DNA from: Candidatus Anammoxibacter sp.
GTDB lineage: Bacteria > Planctomycetota > Brocadiia > Brocadiales > Anammoxibacteraceae
DNA: 64,000 nucleotides
Assembly: GCA_021777105.1 (NCBI GenBank)
Contig: JAIQZQ010000015.1
Span: 90,402 to 154,401 of the forward strand
Direction of reading: 5' to 3'
Both the position numbers and the translations under genes were made by a program. Positions 26,874-35,863 of this stretch are shown here, piece after piece (the stretch's first letter is position 1; each line of letters begins with the position of its first letter). Below the pieces are notes generated by a model, which made no database searches, was not told where the DNA came from, and was given only the letters and a program-made list of their open reading frames with translations.

Positions 26874-27257
26874 TCACGATTTAATCGAATTGTCCTTAAA
26901 CCATTGCGCAATTTCATCTAGTTCCACAGCTTCGCTTGCAACTTTTAAAGTAAATTTTTCAAGCTTGCTGTTTGACGCATTTATCATATAGTTGTTTATT
27001 TGTAGAAAAATCGCGGCGCAAGTGATTGCCGTTCGTTTATTGCCGTCGACAAATGGATGGTTTTTGATTAGAGAATGCATAAAAGCAGCGGCTTTTGTGA
27101 ACAGATCAGGATAAAGCTCCTGTTTATCAAATGATGACATGGGGCGCGCAACTGCTGATTGTAAAAGCCCTATGTCGCGTATGCCATGGCTGCCACCGGT
27201 CTCTTCTATTAACCGGTAATTGATAAATATCGCCTGTTCAGAGGTTAAATATTTCAT
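26874..27257 (-). CDS. doc: Doc/Fic-family toxin (death-on-curing)
   Basis: This 127-aa Doc protein has the Fic motif HPFVDGNKRTA (about residues 66-76), with catalytic His and the anion-binding loop, plus the typical N-terminal YLTSEQAIFINYRLIEETGG and GLLQSAVARP. Doc phosphorylates EF-Tu and stops translation. It starts at the last base of the upstream antitoxin gene, giving coupled translation. It appears intact. Confidence 0.93.
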   Translation of the reverse strand: MKYLTSEQAIFINYRLIEETGGSHGIRDIGLLQSAVARPMSSFDKQELYPDLFTKAAAFMHSLIKNHPFVDGNKRTAITCAAIFLQINNYMINASNSKLEKFTLKVASEAVELDEIAQWFKDNSIKS

Positions 27258-27502
27258 TATTTAGCCAGTTCTTTAAGGGCGGGCCTGTATCGGTTTATAA
27301 ATCCATTGACTTGTTTAGCAAACTCAATATCAATAGTTTTGTTATTGCATTCCGGCTCTGCCGGTTCAATGATAATTTTGCCGGTTTTTTCATTTAATAC
27401 AACCTCAACCAGATCGCCGGGACTTAAATGAAGTTTATTTAGCGTGTCTCTGGGAATTGAAACACCATAACTATTTCCAATTGCGCAAATCTTGCGTTTC
27501 AT
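27257..27502 (-). CDS. AbrB/SpoVT-type antitoxin partner of Doc
   Basis: I chose the ATG at 27502 because AAGGA lies about 7 nt upstream; an outer start at 27535 has no such site. The 81-aa protein opens with KRKICAIGNSYGVSIPRDTL, the swapped-hairpin AbrB DNA-binding domain, with LSPGDLVEVVL after it. The C-terminal tail likely binds Doc. AbrB-Doc pairs occur widely in place of Phd-Doc. It should repress its own operon. Confidence 0.85.
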   Translation of the reverse strand: MKRKICAIGNSYGVSIPRDTLNKLHLSPGDLVEVVLNEKTGKIIIEPAEPECNNKTIDIEFAKQVNGFINRYRPALKELAK

Positions 27503-27621
27503 TTTATTATCCTTTTTTAATTTACTACCAACCATAGCAGCGCAATACCAATCTAAATCTAGCCAAAGATATTTGAAATATTTTTAGCTTAAACTGTGTT
27601 TAGATGTTTACTCGTTTTTTA

Positions 27622-27862
27622 AGTGACTAAAGTGATCTAAAGTTAAAAGTGGCTAAAGTTTCGGTATTTTGTTTATTAAAACCATCGCCGCAGGCGGTGG
27701 TGAAGACGTAAGCATTAAAACTCAGTCAATCTTCTTAATAGAGCGCAATGACCGCTTCCAGAGCCAAACGTTTAACTCGCCACCAAAGGTGGCGAGTCTG
27801 GTATATATATAAAAATATTCCGAAACTTTAGATCATTTTTAACTTTAGATCACTTTAGCCAC
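27622..27862. mobile_element. MITE-like element with about 43-nt inverted ends, CTAAAGTGATCTAAAG family
   Basis: The arms at 27622-27664 and 27820-27862 are inverted copies with few differences and themselves contain the iterated word GTGA-CTAAAGT. Inside are two further hairpins (CGCCGCAGGCGGTGG; CTCGCCACCAAAGGTGGCGAG). A second copy is at 62756-62978; similarity extends outward to about 27549 and 27952. Single-arm fragments occur at 23662 and 55371. No coding capacity. Confidence 0.78.
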
Positions 27863-27959
27863 ACTAATCTCGTAACCGTAGCCCATTGATATATAAGACT
27901 TTCTACACATTCTGAGAGATAAATCCTCAGAATCACGGAGTAAGAATCTAAATGTTTAT

Positions 27960-28424
27960 ATTACAATGTTATAATAATGTTATAACCAGAGAGATTGAAA
28001 GTCAACCATATTCCAACAAGCCCCTTTTGCTTTTTTACCAATTCCCAATAACTTATGACCTAGGGCAGAGCATATGATACCATTTTTTTTGCGCGAATTT
28101 TATCACCCTCCCCTAACCCCTCCCATCAAGGGAGGGGGAATTAAAGGAAAATATTTAAATTCAATATAGTAGCTTTATTATTGGCCTCGGTAATATGACC
28201 ATTTACCAACTTCCCGCTTTTATCCGCGCCTATCCGCGTTATCCGCCTCATCCGCGTTCTATGCTTCTCGCTTTTCGCTTTTACCGATAACCGATAACCA
28301 ATGACCAGCTTTTCATTTTTGATTTTTACCGATCACCAATTACTGATAACCGATTACCGGCTTTTGCTTTTGCTTGTTACCGATAACCGATTACCAATTT
28401 CAACTGATTTTGTCTAATTTTGTT
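27960..28424. repeat. intergenic repeats downstream of the 417-aa gene
   Basis: 28090-28145 has ATCACCCTCCCCTAACCCC followed by CCCATCAAGGGAGGGGG, a hairpin family that recurs inverted at 49755-49793. From 28195 to 28420 the ATCCGCG, TTACCGATAACC and GATTACCGG words recur. No gene seen. Confidence 0.6.
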
Positions 28425-29678
28425 TTATTGCCAATTTAGAATACTTTTTGATGGGGCTGGGTCTATTGTTAGGCCTTCCATCCATTTGGAAACGTCATTT
28501 TTAACATTGTTATAACATTTTGCTTTATCGCCTGGGTTGTCGATGTGTTCCGTTTCACATTTGCCGGAAACAAAGTACGTTTGGGTAACGGGTAGTTTCT
28601 CCTTAACCAAATTAAAGACATCAAAGGGCGTTAAAAGCGGTTTTCCTCCATTGATGTTTAATGCAATAACGCTTTGATCAGAACACATTCCTCCTGGGAA
28701 AAAGAATGGGAAAATAGGGCCGACTTCATCAAAAAACATTCCCGCTGTTCTAAAAGCCAAATCAAACGGTATTATTGGGATTGAAAATGGAAGGTATAAT
28801 AATGCGTACCATGGCATGGAGACGCCTGCAGCTTCGGTTTCAACGTCATGAGGATAAAACCAGTCATCATGGGTTGATATCTCTTGAACTACAATTGGGC
28901 GTTTCTCTCTCTCACAAATATACTTTTGCGGAGGACTAAATGTTTTCCACCCGCCTTCTTCAAATGAATATGCGGTGTTATTAATCACAAGGGCGGAATG
29001 GCCCTTATTGCAGAGAACCAGTTTATAGGTGCCCTCATTGCCGACCACCGTAAGGACTGCAAGCCTTTTAAAGCATTGGGCCGGCGTCGGCAGTATGAAA
29101 ATATCTTTTTTAAGAAGATTAGCGGTCGATTCAGGTTCTAAGAAATATATTTCATTAATATACATCTCATTGTCCGGGCTTAAACTATATCCTAGCCGGC
29201 CATAACAATCTTTATGAAAGAAATATCCGCTGCCGGTGTGCGGCAGACAACGGGAGGATATCAGGTCCGGCCGTGGCGTCTCTTTGCCGCCGGTGTTTTT
29301 TCCAAAAATACCATCTGCGATTTTCTGGTGATTATTTTCCAACGTCAGATCAAAATTAGTGTCGATCCATTGCCTGAAAAGCTCGTTTCTTTCAGGATCT
29401 CCAAACGGCTTGGCTGCCAATTGACTGTATAAATGATCAGCTTTAGCTTCTAAAAAATCTTTCTTAAAATACAAATCCTTAGACGCTTCAAGGTAGAAAT
29501 CTAAAACCTTGCATTTGCATGGGCACAAAGATTGCCCCTCATTTATCTTGATCCATCCTCGAGCTTGGTGGTCGGAAATCCACTTCAATTCACCTGTGAA
29601 CTTCAGAGCCGCTTGTTGATCTTTGTTTTCATTTGGTTCTTTATAATAAAAACCCCATATAGCTCCTTCATTAGTCAT
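28425..29678 (-). CDS. hypothetical protein, possibly permuted papain-fold
   Basis: I do not recognise this 417-aa protein. It has a good ribosome site (AAAGGAG about 8 nt upstream) and no signal peptide or strong membrane helix, but a Pro/Phe-rich stretch (PIIPFDLAFRTAGMFFDEVG, then PIFPFFFPGG) near residues 305-335. CPCKCK near residue 52 could bind metal. Around residue 230, CNKGHSALVINNTAYSFEEG resembles the His block of permuted papain-fold (NlpC/DUF-type) peptidases, and GGMCSDQSVIALN follows with a Cys, in the His-before-Cys order expected for that fold. This is only a suggestion. It is monocistronic. Confidence 0.55.
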   Translation of the reverse strand: MTNEGAIWGFYYKEPNENKDQQAALKFTGELKWISDHQARGWIKINEGQSLCPCKCKVLDFYLEASKDLYFKKDFLEAKADHLYSQLAAKPFGDPERNELFRQWIDTNFDLTLENNHQKIADGIFGKNTGGKETPRPDLISSRCLPHTGSGYFFHKDCYGRLGYSLSPDNEMYINEIYFLEPESTANLLKKDIFILPTPAQCFKRLAVLTVVGNEGTYKLVLCNKGHSALVINNTAYSFEEGGWKTFSPPQKYICEREKRPIVVQEISTHDDWFYPHDVETEAAGVSMPWYALLYLPFSIPIIPFDLAFRTAGMFFDEVGPIFPFFFPGGMCSDQSVIALNINGGKPLLTPFDVFNLVKEKLPVTQTYFVSGKCETEHIDNPGDKAKCYNNVKNDVSKWMEGLTIDPAPSKSILNWQ

Positions 29679-30859
29679 TTTCCGCTCCTTTCAACAAAAC
29701 TATTTAAAAGTTTATTAACATCCCTTGCGACGGTAAAACAGGTTCATTCATTTTACATATCGCAGTCACAAATTAGCCATAAAAGCGCTTTTTATGCGCG
29801 CTTTCTTTCTTATTCAAGGCTCGCTGTAAATCTGTGGTTTAAAGTATATCTGTTCAGCGTATTAATTTAATAAACAACGTAAACTGTTATCCCATTCAAG
29901 GATAACAATGAGTAGAAGCGGAAATAACCGTTATTGTGGAACTTAACCAGAGCTTTCCATGGTATTTACAGTTGATGATAACAGCCAACACATCTTAAAT
30001 AAAAACATTACGGTATAAACCATAACATAATAGAAGCAACAATTACAAGCCGAAATTATTCTTCTATAAAAAATAATCAATTTATCGCCGAAACCGCATA
30101 CGATATGCTGGTTGACCCACAAAAAAATAGAGTTATACATTCCCAATCAACCGTTTAGAATAAAATGAATATAGAACGGCCGTTAATAGCGACTGTTAAT
30201 AAGTATTAAATAAAAATAAGACTTCACGCTTGCTAATGATGAATACTATTTCTGTAAATACGGGCTTTTTGTCAGATTCATACGCCGTATTTCCGCAAAC
30301 TATTTTTCGGAAGTTGTAAAGCTATTGACGTCAATAAGTTATAAGATTGGCGCTTTTGAAATGCAATCGCGGCGCATCTCTTTTCCAAAGACTTTTATCG
30401 GGAATCCTGATTAGAAGATGAATACCTTATTTACTGGATGCCCGATCAAGCCGGGTATGACAAACACGGGGGAGCTTTTGCCAAATGTTTGATAAAATTT
30501 ATGAATTTAATTAACGTTGGGTTTCGAGCCTCTACCCAACCTGCGTATCCTATGTTTTACGCTTTTGTTTTTACCGATAACTGATAACCGATTACCAATT
30601 ACCGTCTCTTCGCTTTTGTTTTTACCAATTACCGATAACCAATTACCGACTACTCGCTTCCGCTTTTATCCGCGCAAATCCGCGTAATCCGTGTCATCCC
30701 CGTTCTATGCTTCTCGCTTTTTGCTTTTACCGATGGCCAATAACCAATTACCAGCTTCTACTATCCGCTCTCAGCGCATCCCGCTTTTACCGATAACTGA
30801 TAACCTATTACTAATGACGGGCTTTTCGCTTTTGCTTTTCCCCGATAACCGATAACCAA
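29679..30859. other. 1.2-kb intergenic region
   Basis: The first half (29679-30450) is plain AT-rich DNA in which I see no gene. 30425-30475 has GATGCCCGATCAAGCCGGGT, a short hairpin. From 30510 a GTTGGGTTTCGAGCCTCTAC-CCAACC hairpin and then word repeats (TTACCAATTACCGATAACC, ATCCGCGCAAATCCGCG) run to the end of the DUF362 gene. Confidence 0.5.
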
Positions 30860-31876
30860 TTACCGGCTACCTGCTTCATGTTCAATACCTGTGTAATATG
30901 TGTTTACCTGCCTTGAGCTTCCCCTTAATGTTTTTACAAGCTTGTGCGCCATGTCGCGTAGGGGGGATAGATATACAAGCCAGGTTACCAGCCTGCTTTT
31001 AAATCCTACCAGCGCCAGGTAATCCATTGGGTCCCGTTGGTATGTGAAAGCGTGAGTTTTAAATTTGGCAAGGCCGGTATTGAACTCTATTTCATTAATT
31101 GATTTAGGCCCGTTGCATTTTTTAAGCGCGGTTTGAATATATTCAACCCGGTTCGGGTTCACATCCATAAGTTCCATAAGCGCGATGTCCGCGCTCAATG
31201 GACTATCGGTTGCCATAACAATGTTCATTTTAACGGGATCGCCGTTAACAGGGCCGTTATTGTCCAGAAAATATTCTCCGTCAACAATTGTTATGCCTGA
31301 TTTCATCAGTTTCATAATTTCAGGCAGGGCGTATTCAAGATAAAAATGGTTTCGCAGCCGCATTGAATCCGGCACTGCCCCCCAATGGTTTTTAACAGCC
31401 CCGGTGTACCTTGCAACAAAGTGCATTTTTGGAACCGGCACGCTAATCGTCATATCCGCGTTTTCAACAATCTCTTTGCTAAGGGGCAACGACTGCTTCC
31501 CGTAAGGAGTTGAAACTTCAACATATGTCCTTTCCTCGCGTGAGAGATTAATTAAACGGATGCCGCGCTCCTTGCAGATTTTATACAGGTTGTGAGTTTC
31601 AAACGCTTTTTCCGCCGGATACGAATTGTTTCCACCGTCAGCCTCAAACACTGTTATATGGCGCGTCCGCTCCTTTAAAACATCCAGCGCCGCGGCCAGA
31701 AAATGCGGAGATGTGGTCACCCCGCGCCGAAATTCAGGAAACGTCAGGTTTGGTTTGACATATATCCTGCTATCCGGATATATACGATCCTTCCAGTTTA
31801 CCCACTCAAGGCAGTCTCGTATCTTTGTATTCAGGTTATCTTTATCAAAATAGTCTATAGCCGCTCGATATTTCAT
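30860..31876 (-). CDS. DUF362-domain protein
   Basis: This 338-aa protein has the DUF362 arrangement: YVKPNLTFPEF near residue 40, TTSPHFLAAALDVLKE, FEADGGNNSYPAEKAFE, VPVPKMHFVARYTGAVKNHW near 150 and later NIVMATDSPLSADIALMELM. DUF362 proteins are poorly characterised and often sit near iron-sulfur or tRNA/lipid enzymes. This one lacks the ferredoxin-like Cys motifs found in longer members. AGGAG precedes the ATG. It is on the same strand as the lipid cluster but separated by a serine hydrolase on the other strand, so co-function is only possible. Confidence 0.8.
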   Translation of the reverse strand: MKYRAAIDYFDKDNLNTKIRDCLEWVNWKDRIYPDSRIYVKPNLTFPEFRRGVTTSPHFLAAALDVLKERTRHITVFEADGGNNSYPAEKAFETHNLYKICKERGIRLINLSREERTYVEVSTPYGKQSLPLSKEIVENADMTISVPVPKMHFVARYTGAVKNHWGAVPDSMRLRNHFYLEYALPEIMKLMKSGITIVDGEYFLDNNGPVNGDPVKMNIVMATDSPLSADIALMELMDVNPNRVEYIQTALKKCNGPKSINEIEFNTGLAKFKTHAFTYQRDPMDYLALVGFKSRLVTWLVYLSPLRDMAHKLVKTLRGSSRQVNTYYTGIEHEAGSR

Positions 31877-32052
31877 AAATTACTCCTAAACAGGGGGTAT
31901 ATAATACTAAATAAGGCATATATGGTATTATACTACAAAAAGCCGGTAAATGGTAATCGGGATGCTGGTAATTGGTAAAAGCGGAAGCGAGTGAATAGCA
32001 ATATTAATTATCCTTGCGGTTTGAAACACTATCTTTTAAATTGTAAGGATAA

Positions 32053-32222
32053 TATAGTTAACTAAATCAGGTTTTTGAAAAATAATATTTACGTATGGTT
32101 ATATTCAAACACAATGAAATAAAACCCTAAAGGGTAAATTCCAACAATACCATGCTGCCGGAGTTAAGGCTTTAGCCTTTTATTCATTAGCTAATTTCGA
32201 AAACCTAATGCTTTTGAGTATA
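32053..32222. mobile_element. 170-bp MITE-like element (TATACTCAAAAGC family), copy 1
   Basis: The ends are imperfect inverted repeats (CAGGTTTTTGAAAA at the left; TTTCGAAAACCTAATGC and TTTTGAGTATA at the right). Inside are the palindromes AACCCTAAAGGGTAA and AAGGCTTTAGCCTT. An inverted copy is at 41713-41882. It fills the space between the DUF362 and serine hydrolase promoters. Confidence 0.72.
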
Positions 32223-32317
32223 TATTCACTATAATTGATCAGGCAGTTAAAGTATTTCATCATTAATTCAAATTATGCAACCTGGAATATTTTAGGTTGC
32301 GCCTTGAGGCATAATCT

Positions 32318-33451
32318 ATGGATATAGACAAATTATTTCAAAGCGCTATAGATCAAAAACAGATTCCCGGAGTTGTAGCTATTGTTGGTAATAGAGAAAA
32401 GGTACTTTACCATAAAGGTTTCGGCAAAATGGATAGCGCGCGCAATGTTGATATGCATAAAGACGCAATATTCAGAATTGCTTCAATGACCAAGCCTATT
32501 ACTGCGGTTGCTTTTATGGCTCTGCTTGAACAGGGCAGGTTAAGCCTGGATGATCCGGTATCTGAATATATTCCTTCACTTAAAAAGCCGAATGTAATTG
32601 TCAATTTTAACAAAAAAGATTGCTCTTATTCAACCAGACCGGCGGAAAATGAGATAACGATCTGGAATATGTTAACACACACATCCGGTATAGGATACAG
32701 TTGTTTTAACCACACGCTCAATCTTTTGAGAATGAAAACAGGCAGAAGTCCCCGGGATTTGCCTTTGCTTTTTGAGCCTGGTAGTAGATGGATGTATGGG
32801 GAGGGATACTGGGTATTGGGCGAAGTTATTGAAAGGATAACCGGAAAACCTTTGGACGTCTATTTTAAGGACACTGTTTTTGATCCATTGGGCATGAATG
32901 ATACTTTTTTTGCGTTTACTCAGGATAAATACTCCAGATTGGTTACATTGCATTGTAAAAAAGATAATCTTCTTGTTGAAATGCAGAATTCAAGATATGC
33001 GGGCATATCAATTGACGGTAGCGGCGGATTATATTCAACGGCAACTGACTACCTCGTGTTTCTACAGATGTTGTTAAATAGGGGAAGGTTGAGCGACACA
33101 AGAATAATTAGCGAAGAATCAATAGAGATAATGACGCAAAACCAGATTAACGGGCTTGTTGTTGAAACATTGCCTGAAGTAATAAAGGGGGCGTCAAAGC
33201 CTTTTCCTCTGGGCGCCGGGCGAGACAAGTTTAGTCTGGGTTTTCAGATTTGTGTTCAGGAAACTAAAAATGACAATATGCGGTCATCCGGGAGCTATAG
33301 CTGGATGGGCGCGTTTAATACCTTTTTCTGGGTTGATCCTAAAAATGAGATAGCTGCTGTAATTTTAATGCAAATGACGCCTCTATATGATGAAAGCTCT
33401 ATTAATGTGTGTCAACGGTTTGAAGAACTGGTTTATAGGGATTTTGTATAA
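32318..33451 (+). CDS. beta-lactamase-family serine hydrolase
   Basis: This 377-aa class C beta-lactamase/esterase-like fold protein has the nucleophile Ser in FRIASMTKPITAVAF (SxxK, about residue 53), the Tyr region GSRWMYGEGYWVLGEVIERI (about 158-177) and a C-terminal domain with SYSWMGAFNTFFWVDP (about 325). Members act as carboxylesterases, peptidases or transacylases; EstB- and LovD-like proteins share these motifs. No signal peptide is seen, so it is probably cytosolic. It is the only plus-strand gene beside the lipid cluster. LovD-like acyl transfer is an attractive but unproven role. Confidence 0.88.
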   Translation: MDIDKLFQSAIDQKQIPGVVAIVGNREKVLYHKGFGKMDSARNVDMHKDAIFRIASMTKPITAVAFMALLEQGRLSLDDPVSEYIPSLKKPNVIVNFNKKDCSYSTRPAENEITIWNMLTHTSGIGYSCFNHTLNLLRMKTGRSPRDLPLLFEPGSRWMYGEGYWVLGEVIERITGKPLDVYFKDTVFDPLGMNDTFFAFTQDKYSRLVTLHCKKDNLLVEMQNSRYAGISIDGSGGLYSTATDYLVFLQMLLNRGRLSDTRIISEESIEIMTQNQINGLVVETLPEVIKGASKPFPLGAGRDKFSLGFQICVQETKNDNMRSSGSYSWMGAFNTFFWVDPKNEIAAVILMQMTPLYDESSINVCQRFEELVYRDFV

Positions 33452-33471
33452 AATGCGATGTGGCTTCTGTG

Positions 33472-34572
33472 TTAAGGAACTGTGTATCCCCATTTCTTAA
33501 TTGTGAAATCAAACTCGCGTTTAATTCTTTCAATTACTTCAGGGCTAAAGTTGTGTTTGTTGCGTTTAAAATCGGTTAAGCCTGCAAGATAATTTCGCAT
33601 ATTTCCTATTGTGTCATCCAGGCCCTGGAGATTGAGCCGGCTGTAAATGTTTTGCAATATCTCTTTTGGCGACTCTATTAAATCCTCATATCGTGTTTCA
33701 ACAAGGTTGCCGGGCGGGATTAAATTGCTATCTTTAAAATACCGCTCCATGGCTTTTTTATATCTATGAATAACATTTTGTTCCATTTCGCTACTATCGG
33801 GAAGGTCTTGAAGCGTCGGCCCCAGTGTAAATTTGTTAAAAAAGTTGACGTTTGACATGTAGACTTCGTACGGATTTCGGTAAATATGTATAAATTTCGC
33901 CTCTGGAAACATCTCTAAAATTTGCTTAACCCGGCCGGTGTTTACAGGGTTTTTTAATACAAGTTGTTTGCCGTGGTTAACGTAAGTTGTTTTTTTCAGG
34001 AAGTATGTATAATATGATTGCCACTCCTTTTTCATTTCAGAGCTAACGCCATCAAACATCGCGTATTTATCAAAATATTCGCCGGCCTTTTTAGGATATG
34101 TAAACGCGTGGTAAAAACTGGCCGGCAACATGGAACATAGGGCAAACTCCTCTTCCTGCGGCAGATCAAAAGCGAGGGGCATGTTGTCCATGGGGCGGGT
34201 CTTTGGCACAAAACGGGCGGCAATGTTTTTCATCCATGAATTAACTATAAAGCTTTGCGGATATGCCACTGAAAATTGCGATACAAACCCGAATTGAGGA
34301 TCTTTAACCATGAGGTTATGCAAATGAGTTGTACCGCTGCGCCAGAATCCTATGATAAAAATTGGAGGTTTTGTTATTTCGGTGGATTTTATGATGTTAT
34401 CATATTTTATCGATTCAATAACGCTTGACGGCCATTGCAGCAGATTATAAACAATGCCTTCAATAACTTTTGGGGCGTATTTCAGATCGCAAAATAGATT
34501 TTCATTTAAGAGTTGAAGCTTTACAGGCAACGAAACATTTGGAAAGAGCCGCATGGCGATTGATGTTTTCAT
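33472..34572 (-). CDS. sulfotransferase family protein 2
   Basis: This 366-aa PAPS-dependent sulfotransferase fold (Sulfotransfer_3 type) has the 5'-phosphosulfate-binding loop IFIIGFWRSGTTHLHNLM near residue 75 and the 3'-phosphate motif around FIHIYRNPYEVYMSN near 230. It transfers sulfate from PAPS to a hydroxyl. It follows the other sulfotransferase by 33 nt on the same strand at the end of the lipid cluster, so the final product may be sulfated. AAAGG lies about 8 nt before the ATG. No transmembrane segment is evident. Confidence 0.87.
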   Translation of the reverse strand: MKTSIAMRLFPNVSLPVKLQLLNENLFCDLKYAPKVIEGIVYNLLQWPSSVIESIKYDNIIKSTEITKPPIFIIGFWRSGTTHLHNLMVKDPQFGFVSQFSVAYPQSFIVNSWMKNIAARFVPKTRPMDNMPLAFDLPQEEEFALCSMLPASFYHAFTYPKKAGEYFDKYAMFDGVSSEMKKEWQSYYTYFLKKTTYVNHGKQLVLKNPVNTGRVKQILEMFPEAKFIHIYRNPYEVYMSNVNFFNKFTLGPTLQDLPDSSEMEQNVIHRYKKAMERYFKDSNLIPPGNLVETRYEDLIESPKEILQNIYSRLNLQGLDDTIGNMRNYLAGLTDFKRNKHNFSPEVIERIKREFDFTIKKWGYTVP

Positions 34573-34605
34573 TTGTTAAACCTTTCTGACTTGTGAATGC
34601 TCCCA

Positions 34606-35853
34606 CTAACCCTTATCCTCCAAAGGGATGTTATATCGCGCGGCATACTCTTTAAACGTATCTTTAACCTGGGGCGATGTTAAGCCGTAATCGGATAGTG
34701 AATAACTATGTTTTCCATGTTTGTTTTTCGGGTTAAACTTCATCCACGCTTCCATATTCTTTTTATGCAAAGGGCGCGGCTCAAGCCCGAAGTTTTCATA
34801 TATTTTGCTCACTGCGTTAACCGGGTCTTTAATGAAATCGTTATATTGTAAATGATATATTTCTAAATTGCCGGGGCCGTCTTCATACTCCATTGCTTTT
34901 TCAACGCCTCTTTTAAATCTGGTCATTATTTCGTCGCCTATATCTGAAGTGTCGATACGGTCGCTAAAGCAGCTACGGAACGCCTTTACCAGGCTGCATA
35001 CGGATGGTATTACTTTTTGAAGATCGCGATGTGTAATTATAACCCTTGCGTCGGGGTAGACTTTTTCCACAACGTCAAGCAGCCACAAATGCAAAGGGGC
35101 CTTTAACGACCACGTCTGGGTGGGGACTCTCGATTGAAGTATCTGTAGCAGAAATTTGTGATATCTGTATGCGCTTTCCATGTCGGTCTGCTTAAACCAC
35201 TCCACATAGCTATGCACCACGCCGAACATGCTGTACATTGGCTGCTTAAACTCATGGGAAAACAGCTCTATGCATTCCGTGGGCATTGTTGCTTCTATTG
35301 GGTGTATTGCCCTGAAATTAGGCAATACCCTGTTCAGCATTTTTAGTTTTTTTGCGGCTTCCATTATGCGAGGGTCTTCGTTCATGGAGGCAAGCTCGGG
35401 CGGGGGAACCGGGTCTTGCGCCTGCCAGTGAACAAGCGATCTGTTTTCAGGATCCATATCAAGCAGAAAGCTTAAAATTGTTGTGCCGGTGCGGGGCAGA
35501 CCGACTATTATAAAAGGTTTTTCAATTTGTTCGTCAAGAACTTCAGGATGTTCCTTTACCCAGTGTTGCGCCTTTAACCTGACCTCAAGAGAGTTAACCA
35601 GCATGCCGCTAATGCCTATGCGGCCGATTGTGTGCAACCTTGATTCGCGGTTAATGCTGTCTACCAGGACGTTCAGGCCTTCGCGAAAAGTGTCGGAGCC
35701 AAAATCATTCAGCCCGGTTCTTTTAGATGCTTTAGCCATTAGGGCTTTAACGTTAATAGAGCTTTGCGCCGATCCAAAAATGCTCGCCAATTTTCCCGGG
35801 GCGTTAACAAGACGCGTCCATAACGGCCTTTTAAATGTAAATGTTTTATCCAT
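34606..35853 (-). CDS. sulfotransferase family protein 1
   Basis: This 415-aa sulfotransferase has the PAPS loop FIIVGLPRTGTTILSFLLDM (about residue 94) and the second motif ARVIITHRDLQKVIPSVCSL (about 265). Proteins of this branch sometimes act on lipids or polyketides. It is larger than its neighbour and only distantly similar outside the PAPS motifs, so the two probably have different acceptors. It lies 10 nt downstream of the radical SAM gene. Confidence 0.87.
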   Translation of the reverse strand: MDKTFTFKRPLWTRLVNAPGKLASIFGSAQSSINVKALMAKASKRTGLNDFGSDTFREGLNVLVDSINRESRLHTIGRIGISGMLVNSLEVRLKAQHWVKEHPEVLDEQIEKPFIIVGLPRTGTTILSFLLDMDPENRSLVHWQAQDPVPPPELASMNEDPRIMEAAKKLKMLNRVLPNFRAIHPIEATMPTECIELFSHEFKQPMYSMFGVVHSYVEWFKQTDMESAYRYHKFLLQILQSRVPTQTWSLKAPLHLWLLDVVEKVYPDARVIITHRDLQKVIPSVCSLVKAFRSCFSDRIDTSDIGDEIMTRFKRGVEKAMEYEDGPGNLEIYHLQYNDFIKDPVNAVSKIYENFGLEPRPLHKKNMEAWMKFNPKNKHGKHSYSLSDYGLTSPQVKDTFKEYAARYNIPLEDKG

Positions 35854-35863
35854 GTTTATTTTC

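Noticed and set aside
29943..30146. 67-codon minus-strand frame rich in Cys, Tyr and Phe
   Set aside because: Composition reflects AT-rich DNA; no start signal or context.
30860..31876. DUF362 protein as an iron-sulfur enzyme
   Set aside because: No CxxCxxC motifs are present; longer family members with ferredoxin domains are not a good model.
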